Assembly (NCBI GenBank): GCA_035995425.1
Contig: DASYKM010000125.1
Coordinates: 1-22,107, forward strand
From: CADEED01 sp035995425
GTDB taxonomy: Bacteria; Pseudomonadota; Gammaproteobacteria; Steroidobacterales; Steroidobacteraceae
DNA length: 22,107 bases
Direction of reading: 5' to 3'
In this document: piece by piece, positions 1 through 6,786 of the stretch
Numbering within the stretch: the stretch's first letter is position 1
Layout: each line of letters opens with the position of its first letter
Notes under the pieces: model-generated
The model's input: the letters and a program-made list of their open reading frames with translations, nothing else
Told to the model about the DNA's origin: nothing
Databases searched by the model: none
Program-made: the position numbers and the translations under genes

Positions 1-456
1 GGGCGCTTCCTGGAACGCATCGGTACCGATCGCGCTCGTGGGCACCTGGCCGCAGATGACGACGATCGGAATCGAATCCGCCATGCAGTCGCGGATCGGC
101 GTGACGGTATTGGTGGCGCCGGGACCGGAGGTGACGATGGCGACGCCCACGCGGCCACTGGCGCGCGCATAACCTGCGGCCATGAAGCCCGCGCCCTGCT
201 CGTTCGCCGGCACGATGAGCGGCATCTGCGGCTCGCCCTTCTTGGCGCGGTCTTCGTTGAAGCAAAACACGGCGTCGTAGGTAGGCAGGATCGCGCCGCC
301 GCTGTAACCGAAAATGGTGGATACGCCCTCGTCCGCGAGTACCTGCACGATCATCTCGGCGCCGGTCATTTTCCGGCCGGCGAGCGGATGGGCGATCGTG
401 GGCGTGGCCGGGGTGAGGGACGCAGTCAAGTCACGGATTTTGGGGGTTTTTGCCAT
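1..456 (-). CDS. ilvB: Acetolactate synthase large subunit, N-terminal part (cut by window edge)
   Basis: Thiamine-diphosphate enzyme that condenses two pyruvates (or pyruvate plus 2-ketobutyrate) in the first common step of branched-chain amino acid synthesis; cytoplasmic. The 152 visible codons hold the start of the TPP-binding pyrimidine domain: MTGAEMIVQVLADEGV, then FGYSGGAILPTYDA, then NEQGAGFMAAGYARASG with the conserved cofactor-activating Glu, then TSGPGATNTVTPI and the GQVPTSAIGTDAFQE segment. The His that often precedes the EQGAG motif is Asn here. The start ATG at 456 gives a 29-residue leader before MTGAE; its Shine-Dalgarno is weak. The rest of the gene lies left of the window. 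It is transcribed away from the regulatory subunit gene, which starts 85 bp away on the other strand, instead of preceding it in an operon. Could equally be named ilvI. Family identity is very secure. Confidence 0.95.
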   Translation of the reverse strand, partial: MAKTPKIRDLTASLTPATPTIAHPLAGRKMTGAEMIVQVLADEGVSTIFGYSGGAILPTYDAVFCFNEDRAKKGEPQMPLIVPANEQGAGFMAAGYARASGRVGVAIVTSGPGATNTVTPIRDCMADSIPIVVICGQVPTSAIGTDAFQEAP

Positions 457-477
457 GGCCCGGGGGAGCCTAGCATT

Positions 478-505
478 TTGTATTTGGATGGCAAACCGCT
501 ATTCT
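478..505 (+). promoter_or_regulatory. Candidate sigma-70 promoter for the acetolactate synthase small subunit
   Basis: In the 85-bp divergent spacer a TTGTAT -35-like element (478-483) and a TATTCT -10-like element (500-505) are separated by 16 bp, giving a predicted transcript start near 512 and a leader of about 30 nt. On the other strand TTGCCA and TAGGCT at a similar spacing may serve the large subunit, so the two promoters would overlap. This is a consensus match by eye only. Confidence 0.4.
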
Positions 506-541
506 GGCCACCGTTCCCGTTGAGCCAAAAGTCGTAGAAAC

Positions 542-1042
542 ATGCGTCATATCATCGCCATCCACCTGCAGAACGAGGCTGGCGCGCTCACGCGCGTGAC
601 GGGCCTGTTCAGTACCCGCGGCTACAACATCGAGTCGCTGTCGGTAGCGGCCACGGATGACCCATCGGTATCGCGCGTGACCCTGGTCACGCAGGGTGCG
701 GATGGCGTGATCCTGCAGATCGTCAATCAGCTGAACAAGCTCATCGACGTGGTCGCGGTGGAAGACCTGACGCGTGGCGAGCACATCGAGCGTGAGCTGG
801 TGGTGCTCAAGCTGCGCGTCGAGCCGCAGTTGATAGATTCGGTGCGCGGCTATGTCGTTCGCGCCGGGGGCCGGGTGCTCGAGCCCTCGCCGGAAGGATT
901 CGTGGTGGAGCTCACCGCGTCGGAAGCCGAAGTGAATCAGTTCGTCACCGATCTGGGCGAACGCACCGACATCGTCGAAGTGGTGCGCTCGGGCGCGCTC
1001 GCGGTCGGGCGCAACGCGCGCGCGCTGCACGTCGTGCGCTAG
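542..1042 (+). CDS. ilvN: Acetolactate synthase small (regulatory) subunit
   Basis: Regulatory subunit that activates the catalytic large subunit and confers valine feedback inhibition. The 166 residues match the IlvH-length family (about 160 aa) and not the short enteric IlvN (about 96 aa). An N-terminal ACT domain (about residues 3-78) carries NEAGALTRVTGLFSTRGYNIESL, with the Asn11 and Gly14 positions known to shape the valine pocket in E. coli IlvH. The C-terminal ACT-like half contains HIERELVVLKL and ends near IVEVVRSGALAVGR. The ATG at 542 gives the expected MRHIIAIHLQNE start; only a weak Shine-Dalgarno precedes it. It is divergent from the large subunit gene instead of following it. 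Its stop codon overlaps that of the convergent HEAT-repeat gene: the palindrome CTAG at 1039-1042 encodes TAG on both strands. Also called ilvH. Confidence 0.95.
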   Translation: MRHIIAIHLQNEAGALTRVTGLFSTRGYNIESLSVAATDDPSVSRVTLVTQGADGVILQIVNQLNKLIDVVAVEDLTRGEHIERELVVLKLRVEPQLIDSVRGYVVRAGGRVLEPSPEGFVVELTASEAEVNQFVTDLGERTDIVEVVRSGALAVGRNARALHVVR

Positions 1043-2460
1043 TTAGGCCGCTTCTCGATCGCGCGAATCGTCGCGCGCGCCGTCTCGGCGAGCTCAGCAC
1101 CTTGCGCCGCAAGTCGTTGCAACGCGGGCAGGGCAACCCGGGCCGCGGGTCCGGCGTGCGCCAGGCCCTCGATCGCCGCGTATTGCACGCGATCGCTCGG
1201 GTGTGACAATGCCTTGCTCAGAGCGGTGACGGCCGCGGGCTCGGCGCTCTGCAGCGCCGCCATGGCGCAGGTCAGGTTCCACATCACGTCCCAGTCGCTC
1301 TCGCCGAAGTTCTCGTCGATCGCCCGGGCGAGCGCCGGAGCCACCGCCGCCAAGGGCTGTCCGATTTCCTGGATGAACATGCCCGGCTCGTCGGGCGATT
1401 GCTGAAGCGCGCGCTCCAGCATCGCCACAATTTTTTCCACGCGGCCCGTCATTTCGAGGATTTTCCGGGCCGCCTGGAAACGCTGATGGAAAGCGCCTTC
1501 TTCGAGCACCCGTTCCAGTGCGGGCACGACTTCGGCGTCGCTGCCGGTGATCTTGTGCAGCGCCTCGATCGCGGATAACGCGCCCTCGCCCGTCATCGAG
1601 TCACGAACCAGCGGCAGGATCGCCGCGGCGCGAGACCCGAGCGCGGAGCAGAGACTGAAAACCGTAGAGCGCGCTTCCTTCCGCGCGGCTGCGATCTCCA
1701 GCAATCTGGGCAAGTGCATTGACATGTCCTCGCCCTTCGCCACCCAATAAAGCGTGCTGGTGATCTCCTGTCGCGTCCGTTCCGTGGTTTCGACGAGCAA
1801 ACGCTCGAGCAGGATCGACAGCGCGTGCGTCCCGCGCGGATCGGTAGTTTGAAACGCGTAGCACGCAGCCCAGCGAACTTCCGCGTCGGCGTCGCCGAGA
1901 GCAGCGAGGAACAACGCCCGGTGCGCGCCGACCGCACGCCGCCCTTCTTTCTCGCGGCCAATTCGGCCGAGCGCGTGAAGCGCACAGTTGCGCGGAATGG
2001 AATCCGGATCGCAGGCGAGCGCGGCCAGCGCATCGACGGTCGCCGTCGAGGTGTCGGGCATCTGGCCCAGCGCGAATGCCGCGCGGCCGCGCACGCCGGC
2101 CGCGGGATCCGCGAGCGCGGCCAGCAATCCATGGCGTGCAGGTTGTGTCCCGATCTTCATGAATCCGAGCGCGTGACAGGCGCGCTCACGAACCGCGGGC
2201 GACGGGTCGTCGAGCAGCTGCCGCAGCCGTGCGAGCCCCGCGTCACGGCAGTGGCTCAAGCCAAACACAGCGGCCTCGCCTATTTCCGAATCCGGGTCGC
2301 GCAACATCGTTTCGAGAAGCGGCAGCGCGTCGCGCGGATTTTTCTGCCCGGCGCAAGCGACGTGCAGCTCACTCGCGATCTTGCGGCGCCGCTCGAGGCT
2401 CGCCGACCCGTAGTCGCGCTCCAGTGCGACAATCTTCTTGCGAAATCCAGACCCGAACAT
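1039..2460 (-). CDS. HEAT/PBS-lyase-like repeat protein, function unknown
   Basis: A 473-residue protein built almost wholly of two-helix HEAT-type repeats of about 30 residues, visible as recurring units such as DPDSEIGEAAVFGLSHC, DPSPAVRERACHALGFM, DPAAGVRGRAAFALGQM, DADAEVRWAACYAF and HPSDRVQYAAIEGLAHAG. Such solenoids normally bind proteins; I see no catalytic domain, signal peptide or transmembrane segment, so a cytoplasmic scaffold is the safest reading. The start MFGSGFRKKIV at 2460 is chosen because the open frame continues far upstream only inside the neighbouring oxidoreductase gene, which clearly occupies that sequence in another frame. The gene begins 14 bp after the stop of the quinone oxidoreductase, so the two are probably cotranscribed at the end of the glnK-amtB cluster. 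Function cannot be named from sequence. Confidence 0.85.
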   Translation of the reverse strand: MFGSGFRKKIVALERDYGSASLERRRKIASELHVACAGQKNPRDALPLLETMLRDPDSEIGEAAVFGLSHCRDAGLARLRQLLDDPSPAVRERACHALGFMKIGTQPARHGLLAALADPAAGVRGRAAFALGQMPDTSTATVDALAALACDPDSIPRNCALHALGRIGREKEGRRAVGAHRALFLAALGDADAEVRWAACYAFQTTDPRGTHALSILLERLLVETTERTRQEITSTLYWVAKGEDMSMHLPRLLEIAAARKEARSTVFSLCSALGSRAAAILPLVRDSMTGEGALSAIEALHKITGSDAEVVPALERVLEEGAFHQRFQAARKILEMTGRVEKIVAMLERALQQSPDEPGMFIQEIGQPLAAVAPALARAIDENFGESDWDVMWNLTCAMAALQSAEPAAVTALSKALSHPSDRVQYAAIEGLAHAGPAARVALPALQRLAAQGAELAETARATIRAIEKRPN

Positions 2461-2474
2461 GCGTGGCTCGGTAG

Positions 2475-3449
2475 CTAGGGAATGATGACGCTCGCGCCGG
2501 TGGTCTTGCGCGCTTCCAGATCGCGGTGCGCCTGCGCCACGTCGGCCAGCTTGTAGCGCTGGTGGATCTGAACCTTCACCCACTTCTTCTTCACCGCGGC
2601 GAACGTCTCGCGCGCCAGTGATTCGAGATCCGTGCGCGTGGCGCTGTAGTCGTACAACACCGGCCGGGTCAGGAAGAGCGAGCCGCGTTTTACGAGCTCC
2701 GTCAGGGGAAACGGCGTCACCGGTCCTGAGGCGTTGCCGAAACTCACCATGAGTCCGCGCCGACGAAGACAATCGAGCGATTCGATGAAAGTGTCCTTTC
2801 CGACCGAGTCGTACACCACGTGTGCGCCCAACCCTTTCGACAGCTTCTTCACCGACGCGGCAATTTCCGCCTTGCCTCGCACCAGCACATGCTTGCAGCC
2901 GTTCTTCTTCGCGAGCGGCACCTTTTCTTCGCTGCCGACGATACCGATGACGACAGCGCCCAGCTTTTTCGCCCACTGCGTCAGCAGTACGCCGAGGCCG
3001 CCCGCGGCCGCGTGTACGACGATGATGTCGCCGCGTTTCACCCGATACGTATGCCGCAGTAGATAGCAGGCGGTCATGCCCTTGAGCATCAGCACCGCGG
3101 CTTGCTCGTCGCTGACACCGGCGGGAATCTTCACGAGCGGCGCGGCGGGAACATTGCGAAGGTCGCAGTAGGTGCCAGGCACCGAGTGCACATAGCCCAC
3201 GCGATCGCCGACCCGCAGGCCGCGCACGCCCTTGCCGATCGCCGTCACGATGCCGGCGGCCTCACGGCCGATGCCCGACGGCAACGACTTCGTATAGAGA
3301 CCATTCCGATCGTAGACGTCGATGTAATTGAGACCGATGGCGGTGTGCTGTACCTGCACCTCACCAGCCGCCGGTGCGGCGACATCCACGTCCTCGAAGC
3401 GCATGACCTCGGCACCACCCGCTTCGTGAATTCGAATGGCTCGTGGCAT
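2475..3449 (-). CDS. NADPH:quinone oxidoreductase, zeta-crystallin type
   Basis: A 324-residue member of the zinc-independent medium-chain dehydrogenase/reductase family, close to bacterial QorA. The GroES-like N-terminal domain has GLNYIDVYDRNGLY and GREAAGIVTAIGKGV; the nucleotide-binding Rossmann domain has HAAAGGLGVLLTQWAKKLGA (the AxxGGxG loop), followed by YDSVGKDTF and RRRGLMVSFGNASGPV. Zinc-ligand cysteines of alcohol dehydrogenases are absent, as expected for QOR. Likely reaction: NADPH-dependent reduction of quinones or other alpha,beta-unsaturated carbonyls, in the cytoplasm. A good Shine-Dalgarno (GAGGAG) sits about 7 nt before the ATG at 3449. It starts 21 bp after the amtB stop, which suggests readthrough from the nitrogen-regulated glnK-amtB unit. 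The physiological substrate is not evident. Confidence 0.9.
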   Translation of the reverse strand: MPRAIRIHEAGGAEVMRFEDVDVAAPAAGEVQVQHTAIGLNYIDVYDRNGLYTKSLPSGIGREAAGIVTAIGKGVRGLRVGDRVGYVHSVPGTYCDLRNVPAAPLVKIPAGVSDEQAAVLMLKGMTACYLLRHTYRVKRGDIIVVHAAAGGLGVLLTQWAKKLGAVVIGIVGSEEKVPLAKKNGCKHVLVRGKAEIAASVKKLSKGLGAHVVYDSVGKDTFIESLDCLRRRGLMVSFGNASGPVTPFPLTELVKRGSLFLTRPVLYDYSATRTDLESLARETFAAVKKKWVKVQIHQRYKLADVAQAHRDLEARKTTGASVIIP

Positions 3450-3470
3450 CGGCGTCTCCTCGAATCAGGG

Positions 3471-4781
3471 CTAAGGAGAGTAACCCCGCTCGCCATGCTC
3501 CGCGAGATCGAGTCCTTCGGTCTCCTTCTCTTCGCCGACCCGCAGGCCGACGATCGCGTCGAGCAGCTTGAGGATCAGCCAGGTGACGAGCGCGCACCAG
3601 GCCGCGGCGGCGAACACGCCCAGTGCCTGCACACCGAGCTGCGCGGCCACGCTCTTCTGCACCGAAAATCCAGCGCCTCCGAGCCAGACCGCGGCGAACA
3701 CGCCGGTCAACAAGGTGCCGATCACGCCGCCGACCCCATGGACCGGAGATACATCCAGTGAATCGTCGATCTCGAGCTTGCGCTTGAGAAACTGCGTGGC
3801 GAAGAAGCACGCGGTGCCGGCGATCAGGCCGATGCACACCGCACCCAGGGGACCTACGAATCCGGACGCGGGCGTGATGGTGCCGAGTCCCGCGACCATG
3901 CCGGTCACTACGCCTAACATCGAAGGCTTGCCGTATTTCTTCCATTCCACGGCCATCCACGCCAGCGCGCCGGCGGATGCGCCCATGTGAGTTGTCAGCA
4001 TGGCCATGCCGGCGGAGCCGTTCGCGGCGAGCGCGCTGCCGGCATTGAAACCGAACCAGCCCACCCAGAGCATGCCGGCGCCCGCGACCGTGAGCGGCAG
4101 GCTGTGCGGCGTCATGGCGGTATGCGGAAAGCCGCGACGGCGGCCCAAAACCAGCGCGCATACCAGGGCCGCCATGCCGGCGCTGACGTGCACCACGATG
4201 CCGCCGGCGAAGTCCATGACGCCGAGCTTGGCCAGCCAACCGCCGCCCCACACCCAGTGCGCCAGCGGGACATATACAAAGAGCAACCACAGCACGGTGA
4301 ATCCCAGCACGGCAGAAAACCGCATGCGCTCGGCGAAACCGCCGATGACCAGTGCCGGCGTGATGATCGCGAACGTCATCTGGAACATGAAGAACAGCGA
4401 TTCGGGAATCGTGCCGCTCAGCGAATCACGAGTGACACCGATGAGAAACGACTTGCCGAGTCCGCCGATGAAACCCTGTGCTGCTCCGCCGTCGGAAAAC
4501 GCCAGCGAATAGCCGACGGCCAGCCATGACAGTGAGACGACACAGGTGATGGCGAAGCACTGGATGAGAATGGAGAGCACGTTCTTGGCGCGCACCAGGC
4601 CCGCGTAGAACAACGCGAGACCCGGCAGCGTCATGAACAGGACCAGCGCCGTGGCGGCGATGATCCAGGCGGTGTCGCCGGTGTCGGCGACAGGCGCGGC
4701 CTCCGCTCCCTGCGCCAGTGAAAATAACGGACACAGCAGCAAGCCGAGCGCCGCCGGCACCCGGATAGATAGACCACGCAT
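3471..4781 (-). CDS. amtB: Ammonium transporter AmtB
   Basis: Inner-membrane ammonia channel of the Amt/Mep/Rh family, 436 residues, the usual length. The N-terminus (residues 1-28, ending in the Ala-rich AQGAEA) is a signal peptide like that of E. coli AmtB, followed by about 11 hydrophobic helices. Key pore features are present: FAERMRF near residue 149, the conserved Asp190 in DFAGGIVVHVSAG, and the twin pore histidines His198 (VVHVSAG) and His348 (SPVHGVGG). The cytoplasmic C-terminal tail (VGLRVGEEKETEGLDLAEHGERGY) is the conserved PII/GlnK contact region. The ATG at 4781 is preceded by a GAGGGG Shine-Dalgarno. It lies 158 bp downstream of glnK on the same strand, the classic glnK-amtB pairing in which GlnK blocks AmtB under nitrogen sufficiency. 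Expression is probably NtrC/sigma-54 dependent through the glnK promoter. Confidence 0.97.
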   Translation of the reverse strand: MRGLSIRVPAALGLLLCPLFSLAQGAEAAPVADTGDTAWIIAATALVLFMTLPGLALFYAGLVRAKNVLSILIQCFAITCVVSLSWLAVGYSLAFSDGGAAQGFIGGLGKSFLIGVTRDSLSGTIPESLFFMFQMTFAIITPALVIGGFAERMRFSAVLGFTVLWLLFVYVPLAHWVWGGGWLAKLGVMDFAGGIVVHVSAGMAALVCALVLGRRRGFPHTAMTPHSLPLTVAGAGMLWVGWFGFNAGSALAANGSAGMAMLTTHMGASAGALAWMAVEWKKYGKPSMLGVVTGMVAGLGTITPASGFVGPLGAVCIGLIAGTACFFATQFLKRKLEIDDSLDVSPVHGVGGVIGTLLTGVFAAVWLGGAGFSVQKSVAAQLGVQALGVFAAAAWCALVTWLILKLLDAIVGLRVGEEKETEGLDLAEHGERGYSP

Positions 4782-4823
4782 TTTTTTCTACCCCTCGTCG
4801 AGCGGTGGGAAGGCACCGCGAAA

Positions 4824-4897
4824 TCAATTCATGTACGAGCGTCCGCTGCTGTCAGGCAGGGGAGCCGTAGCCTTCTCAATTCATGAACAAGCGCCCG
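4824..4897. repeat. Imperfect 22-bp direct repeat in the glnK-amtB spacer
   Basis: Two copies, 4824-4845 and 4876-4897, both begin TCAATTCATG and continue A/T-AC-G/A-AGCG-T/C-CCG; they differ at three positions and are offset by 52 bp. The second copy forms one arm of the hairpin at 4886-4922, and the first copy could compete for the same partner arm with two mismatches. Function unknown. Confidence 0.6.
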
Positions 4898-4922
4898 TCA
4901 CAGGAGTGCCCGGGCGCTCGTT
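4886..4922 (-). other. Stem-loop between glnK and amtB
   Basis: Arms 4886-4897 (AACAAGCGCCCG) and 4911-4922 (CGGGCGCTCGTT) pair over 12 positions with one G-U wobble or mismatch and a 13-nt loop. It lies 18 nt after the glnK stop codon in the glnK-amtB transcript. No U-tract follows in either direction, so a full intrinsic terminator is unlikely; partial termination, RNA processing or 3'-end protection that lowers amtB relative to glnK is possible. Confidence 0.55.
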
Positions 4923-4939
4923 AAAAGTGGCCGTTGGCC

Positions 4940-5278
4940 TTACAAGGCTGAGTTGTCGGTTTCGCCCGTACGGATACGGATGACGCGATCGATATCGGTG
5001 ATGAAGATCTTGCCGTCGCCGACTTTGCCGGTCTTGGCGGCCTTGAGGATCGCCTCCACCACCTGGTCGGTGAGATCGCTGCGCACGGCAACTTCGATTT
5101 TGGTTTTCGGGACGAAGTCCACGACGTACTCAGCGCCGCGATAGAGCTCAGTGTGGCCGCGCTGGCGACCAAAGCCCTTCACCTCCGTCACCGTCATGCC
5201 GGAAACGCCTATCTCCGACAGCGCCGCACGCACGTCGTCGAGTTTGAAAGGCTTGATGATGGCGGTGACCAATTTCAT
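4940..5278 (-). CDS. glnK: Nitrogen regulatory protein PII (GlnK/GlnB)
   Basis: Trimeric PII signal protein that senses 2-oxoglutarate, ATP/ADP and glutamine state and docks on AmtB. At 112 residues it has exactly the canonical PII length. It opens MKLVTAIIKPFKLDDVRAAL; the T-loop GRQRGHTELYRGAEYVVDFVPK carries Tyr51, the residue uridylylated by GlnD; the ATP-binding stretch TGKVGDGKIFI and the C-terminal RIRTGE are intact. A TTG at 5293 could extend the protein by five residues, but GGGAGA lies 8 nt upstream of the ATG at 5278 and that start gives the canonical N-terminus. It is the first gene of the glnK-amtB-quinone oxidoreductase-HEAT series. Linkage to amtB favours GlnK over GlnB. Regulation by NtrC and sigma-54 is strongly suggested by the upstream sites. 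Confidence 0.96.
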   Translation of the reverse strand: MKLVTAIIKPFKLDDVRAALSEIGVSGMTVTEVKGFGRQRGHTELYRGAEYVVDFVPKTKIEVAVRSDLTDQVVEAILKAAKTGKVGDGKIFITDIDRVIRIRTGETDNSAL

Positions 5279-5312
5279 TTCTTTATCTCCCAATTCTTTT
5301 AGTGAATCTGGA

Positions 5313-5326
5313 CGCCGACATCGGCG
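5313..5326 (-). other. Small hairpin in the glnK leader
   Basis: A perfect inverted repeat, CGCCGACATCGGCG, falls just downstream of the predicted sigma-54 transcription start and about 35 nt before the glnK start codon. It could fold as a 5-6 bp stem in the leader RNA. No function can be assigned. Confidence 0.4.
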
Positions 5327-5340
5327 AGCCTTAATCGTTG

Positions 5341-5356
5341 TGCACCTTCCGTGCCA
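5341..5356 (-). promoter_or_regulatory. Sigma-54 (-24/-12) promoter of glnK
   Basis: Read on the minus strand the site is TGGCACGGAAGGTGCA. It matches the RpoN consensus TGGCACG-N4-TTGCA at all but one position, with the invariant GG and GC dinucleotides exactly 12 bp apart. The predicted start near 5330 leaves a leader of about 50 nt before glnK. Location in front of glnK-amtB, a standard RpoN/NtrC target, supports it. Confidence 0.85.
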
Positions 5357-5419
5357 GTATCCCGAAAGCGCACAAACGCGGCAATTTCGCTATTGGCCAT
5401 CCGGGCTGCGTTTTCTATA

Positions 5420-5434
5420 GCACTAATTTAGCGC
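5420..5434. promoter_or_regulatory. NtrC-like enhancer site 1
   Basis: GCACTAATTTAGCGC fits the NtrC pattern GCAC-N7-GTGC with one mismatch (GCGC for GTGC). Its centre is about 97 bp upstream of the predicted glnK start and 30 bp, about three helical turns, from the second site. Confidence 0.6.
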
Positions 5435-5449
5435 GCCTGAACTTGGTCC

Positions 5450-5464
5450 GCCCAACAATGGTGC
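5450..5464. promoter_or_regulatory. NtrC-like enhancer site 2
   Basis: On the minus strand GCACCATTGTTGGGC fits GCAC-N7-GTGC with one mismatch (GGGC). Its centre is about 127 bp upstream of the predicted start. Two sites about 30 bp apart, 95-130 bp upstream, is the geometry of the E. coli glnA enhancer. The sites also lie just upstream of the divergent ferredoxin reductase gene, which might share the control. Confidence 0.6.
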
Positions 5465-5511
5465 GGGAAGATCGGCGCCGGCCTCTCTCTTATCTATATG
5501 GTGTGGACGGG

Positions 5512-6786
5512 ATGAGTGAAGACTTCGCAAAACGCATCGTCATAGTCGGCGCGGGACAGGCCGCAGCGCAAGCGGTCGAGACCTTGCGTAAGCGTGGGCA
5601 CACCGGACCGATCACGTTGGTAGGCGATGAGTCGATGTTGCCCTATCAGCGTCCGCCCCTCTCGAAGAAATTCCTGGCCGGCACCTTCGAACGCGACCGA
5701 CTGCCGTTCCGTCACGCGGCGCATTACCTCGAGCACGCGATCGACGTGCGTCTCGGCTTCCCGGCCGTCAGCGTCGACCGTGCGCGGCAACGCGTCGAGA
5801 TTGCCGACGGCTCGGCGGTGGAATACGACCGGCTGCTGCTGGCGACGGGTTGCCACCCGCGCTTGCTCGAACTGCCCGGAGCGGAACTGGCCGGGGTCCA
5901 CTACCTGCGAACCTTCGCGGACGTCGACCGGTTGCGTGCCGAACTCGCGCCCGGGCGGCGCGCGGTCATCATCGGTGGCGGGTATATCGGGCTCGAAGTC
6001 GCGGCCACGTGTCGCGAAGCCGGGCTGGAAGTGACCGTCGTCGAAGCCGCGGACCGCGTGATGGGCCGAGTGGTATCGCCGGTGGTTTCGGCGTTCTACG
6101 AGGCCGAGCACGCGCGGCATGGCGTGAAGATTCACTGCAACGCGCGGGTGCATTCGCTGGTGGGGGCGGACGCGGAACCCGGTTCGGCTGGCGAGCACGC
6201 GGCAGCCGTTGGTAAGCAGCGAGTCGCCGCGGTTCGCCTCTCCGACGGCCGCGACCTCCCAGCCGACTTCGTGCTCGTGGCCATCGGCATCGTGGCGACC
6301 GACGCGCTGGCTCGCGATGCCGGGCTCGAGTGCGACCAAGGCATCCTGGTCGATGAATTCTGCCGGACGTCGGACGGCCACATCTGGGCGGCGGGCGACT
6401 GCGCCCGATATCCCAGCCTTCACTTTGGGTTGCGTGTGCGGCTCGAGTCCGTGGACAACGCGTTCGAACAGGGCACGAGCGCGGCGCTGAACATGCTGGG
6501 CATCGTCACCGCGCACGACAAGGTGCCGTGGTTCTGGTCGGATCAGTTCGATCTCAAGATGGTCATCGTCGGGCTATCGGCCGGCCACGATGAAACGATC
6601 GTGCGCGGCGATCCTTCGAGCCGCGGGTTCACCGTGTGCTATCTCAAGAATGGTGAGTTGATCGCGGCGGAAACCATCAATCACACCAAGGATCAGATGG
6701 CGGCGCGCAAGATGATTCCGGCACGCGCACGGCCGGACCGTCATCGCCTCGCCGATGCTTCGGTCGCAATGAAGGATGCGGTCTGA
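5512..6786 (+). CDS. FAD-dependent ferredoxin reductase (rhodocoxin/putidaredoxin reductase type)
   Basis: A 424-residue flavoprotein that passes electrons from NAD(P)H to a small [2Fe-2S] ferredoxin, usually feeding a cytochrome P450 or a Rieske oxygenase. The N-terminal FAD Rossmann motif is VIVGAGQAAAQAV (residues 10-22), followed by the family signature LPYQRPPLSKKFLAG (43-57); the NAD motif is VIIGGGYIGLEVAA (152-165) with an acidic residue after the second strand (VVEAADRV), favouring NADH. The second FAD site is IWAAGDCAR (291-299), and the reductase C-terminal domain has VPWFWSDQFDLKMVIVG. A loop near residues 218-236 looks longer than usual. The ATG at 5512 gives the standard N-terminus; upstream in-frame sequence lies in the glnK control region. 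No ferredoxin, P450 or oxygenase gene is adjacent, so its partner is elsewhere. Its stop directly abuts that of the convergent patatin gene with no spacer. Confidence 0.92.
   Translation: MSEDFAKRIVIVGAGQAAAQAVETLRKRGHTGPITLVGDESMLPYQRPPLSKKFLAGTFERDRLPFRHAAHYLEHAIDVRLGFPAVSVDRARQRVEIADGSAVEYDRLLLATGCHPRLLELPGAELAGVHYLRTFADVDRLRAELAPGRRAVIIGGGYIGLEVAATCREAGLEVTVVEAADRVMGRVVSPVVSAFYEAEHARHGVKIHCNARVHSLVGADAEPGSAGEHAAAVGKQRVAAVRLSDGRDLPADFVLVAIGIVATDALARDAGLECDQGILVDEFCRTSDGHIWAAGDCARYPSLHFGLRVRLESVDNAFEQGTSAALNMLGIVTAHDKVPWFWSDQFDLKMVIVGLSAGHDETIVRGDPSSRGFTVCYLKNGELIAAETINHTKDQMAARKMIPARARPDRHRLADASVAMKDAV

Noticed and set aside
2461..2976. Upstream extension of the HEAT-repeat reading frame (protein of up to 645 residues)
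   Set aside because: The extension lies inside the clearly coding quinone oxidoreductase gene in another frame and has low-complexity Arg/Gly-rich sequence typical of a shadow frame; MFGSGF at 2460 begins just before the first repeats.
3361..4290. 309-residue minus-strand frame within amtB
   Set aside because: It is an out-of-frame shadow of amtB, extremely Arg/Gly-rich with no recognisable domain.
4886..4922. Intrinsic terminator after glnK
   Set aside because: The stem is good, but neither side has a U-tract, and amtB downstream needs read-through; kept only as a stem-loop.
5279..5293. TTG start for glnK, adding five residues
   Set aside because: The ATG at 5278 has a well-placed GGGAGA and gives the canonical 112-residue PII with Tyr51 in register.
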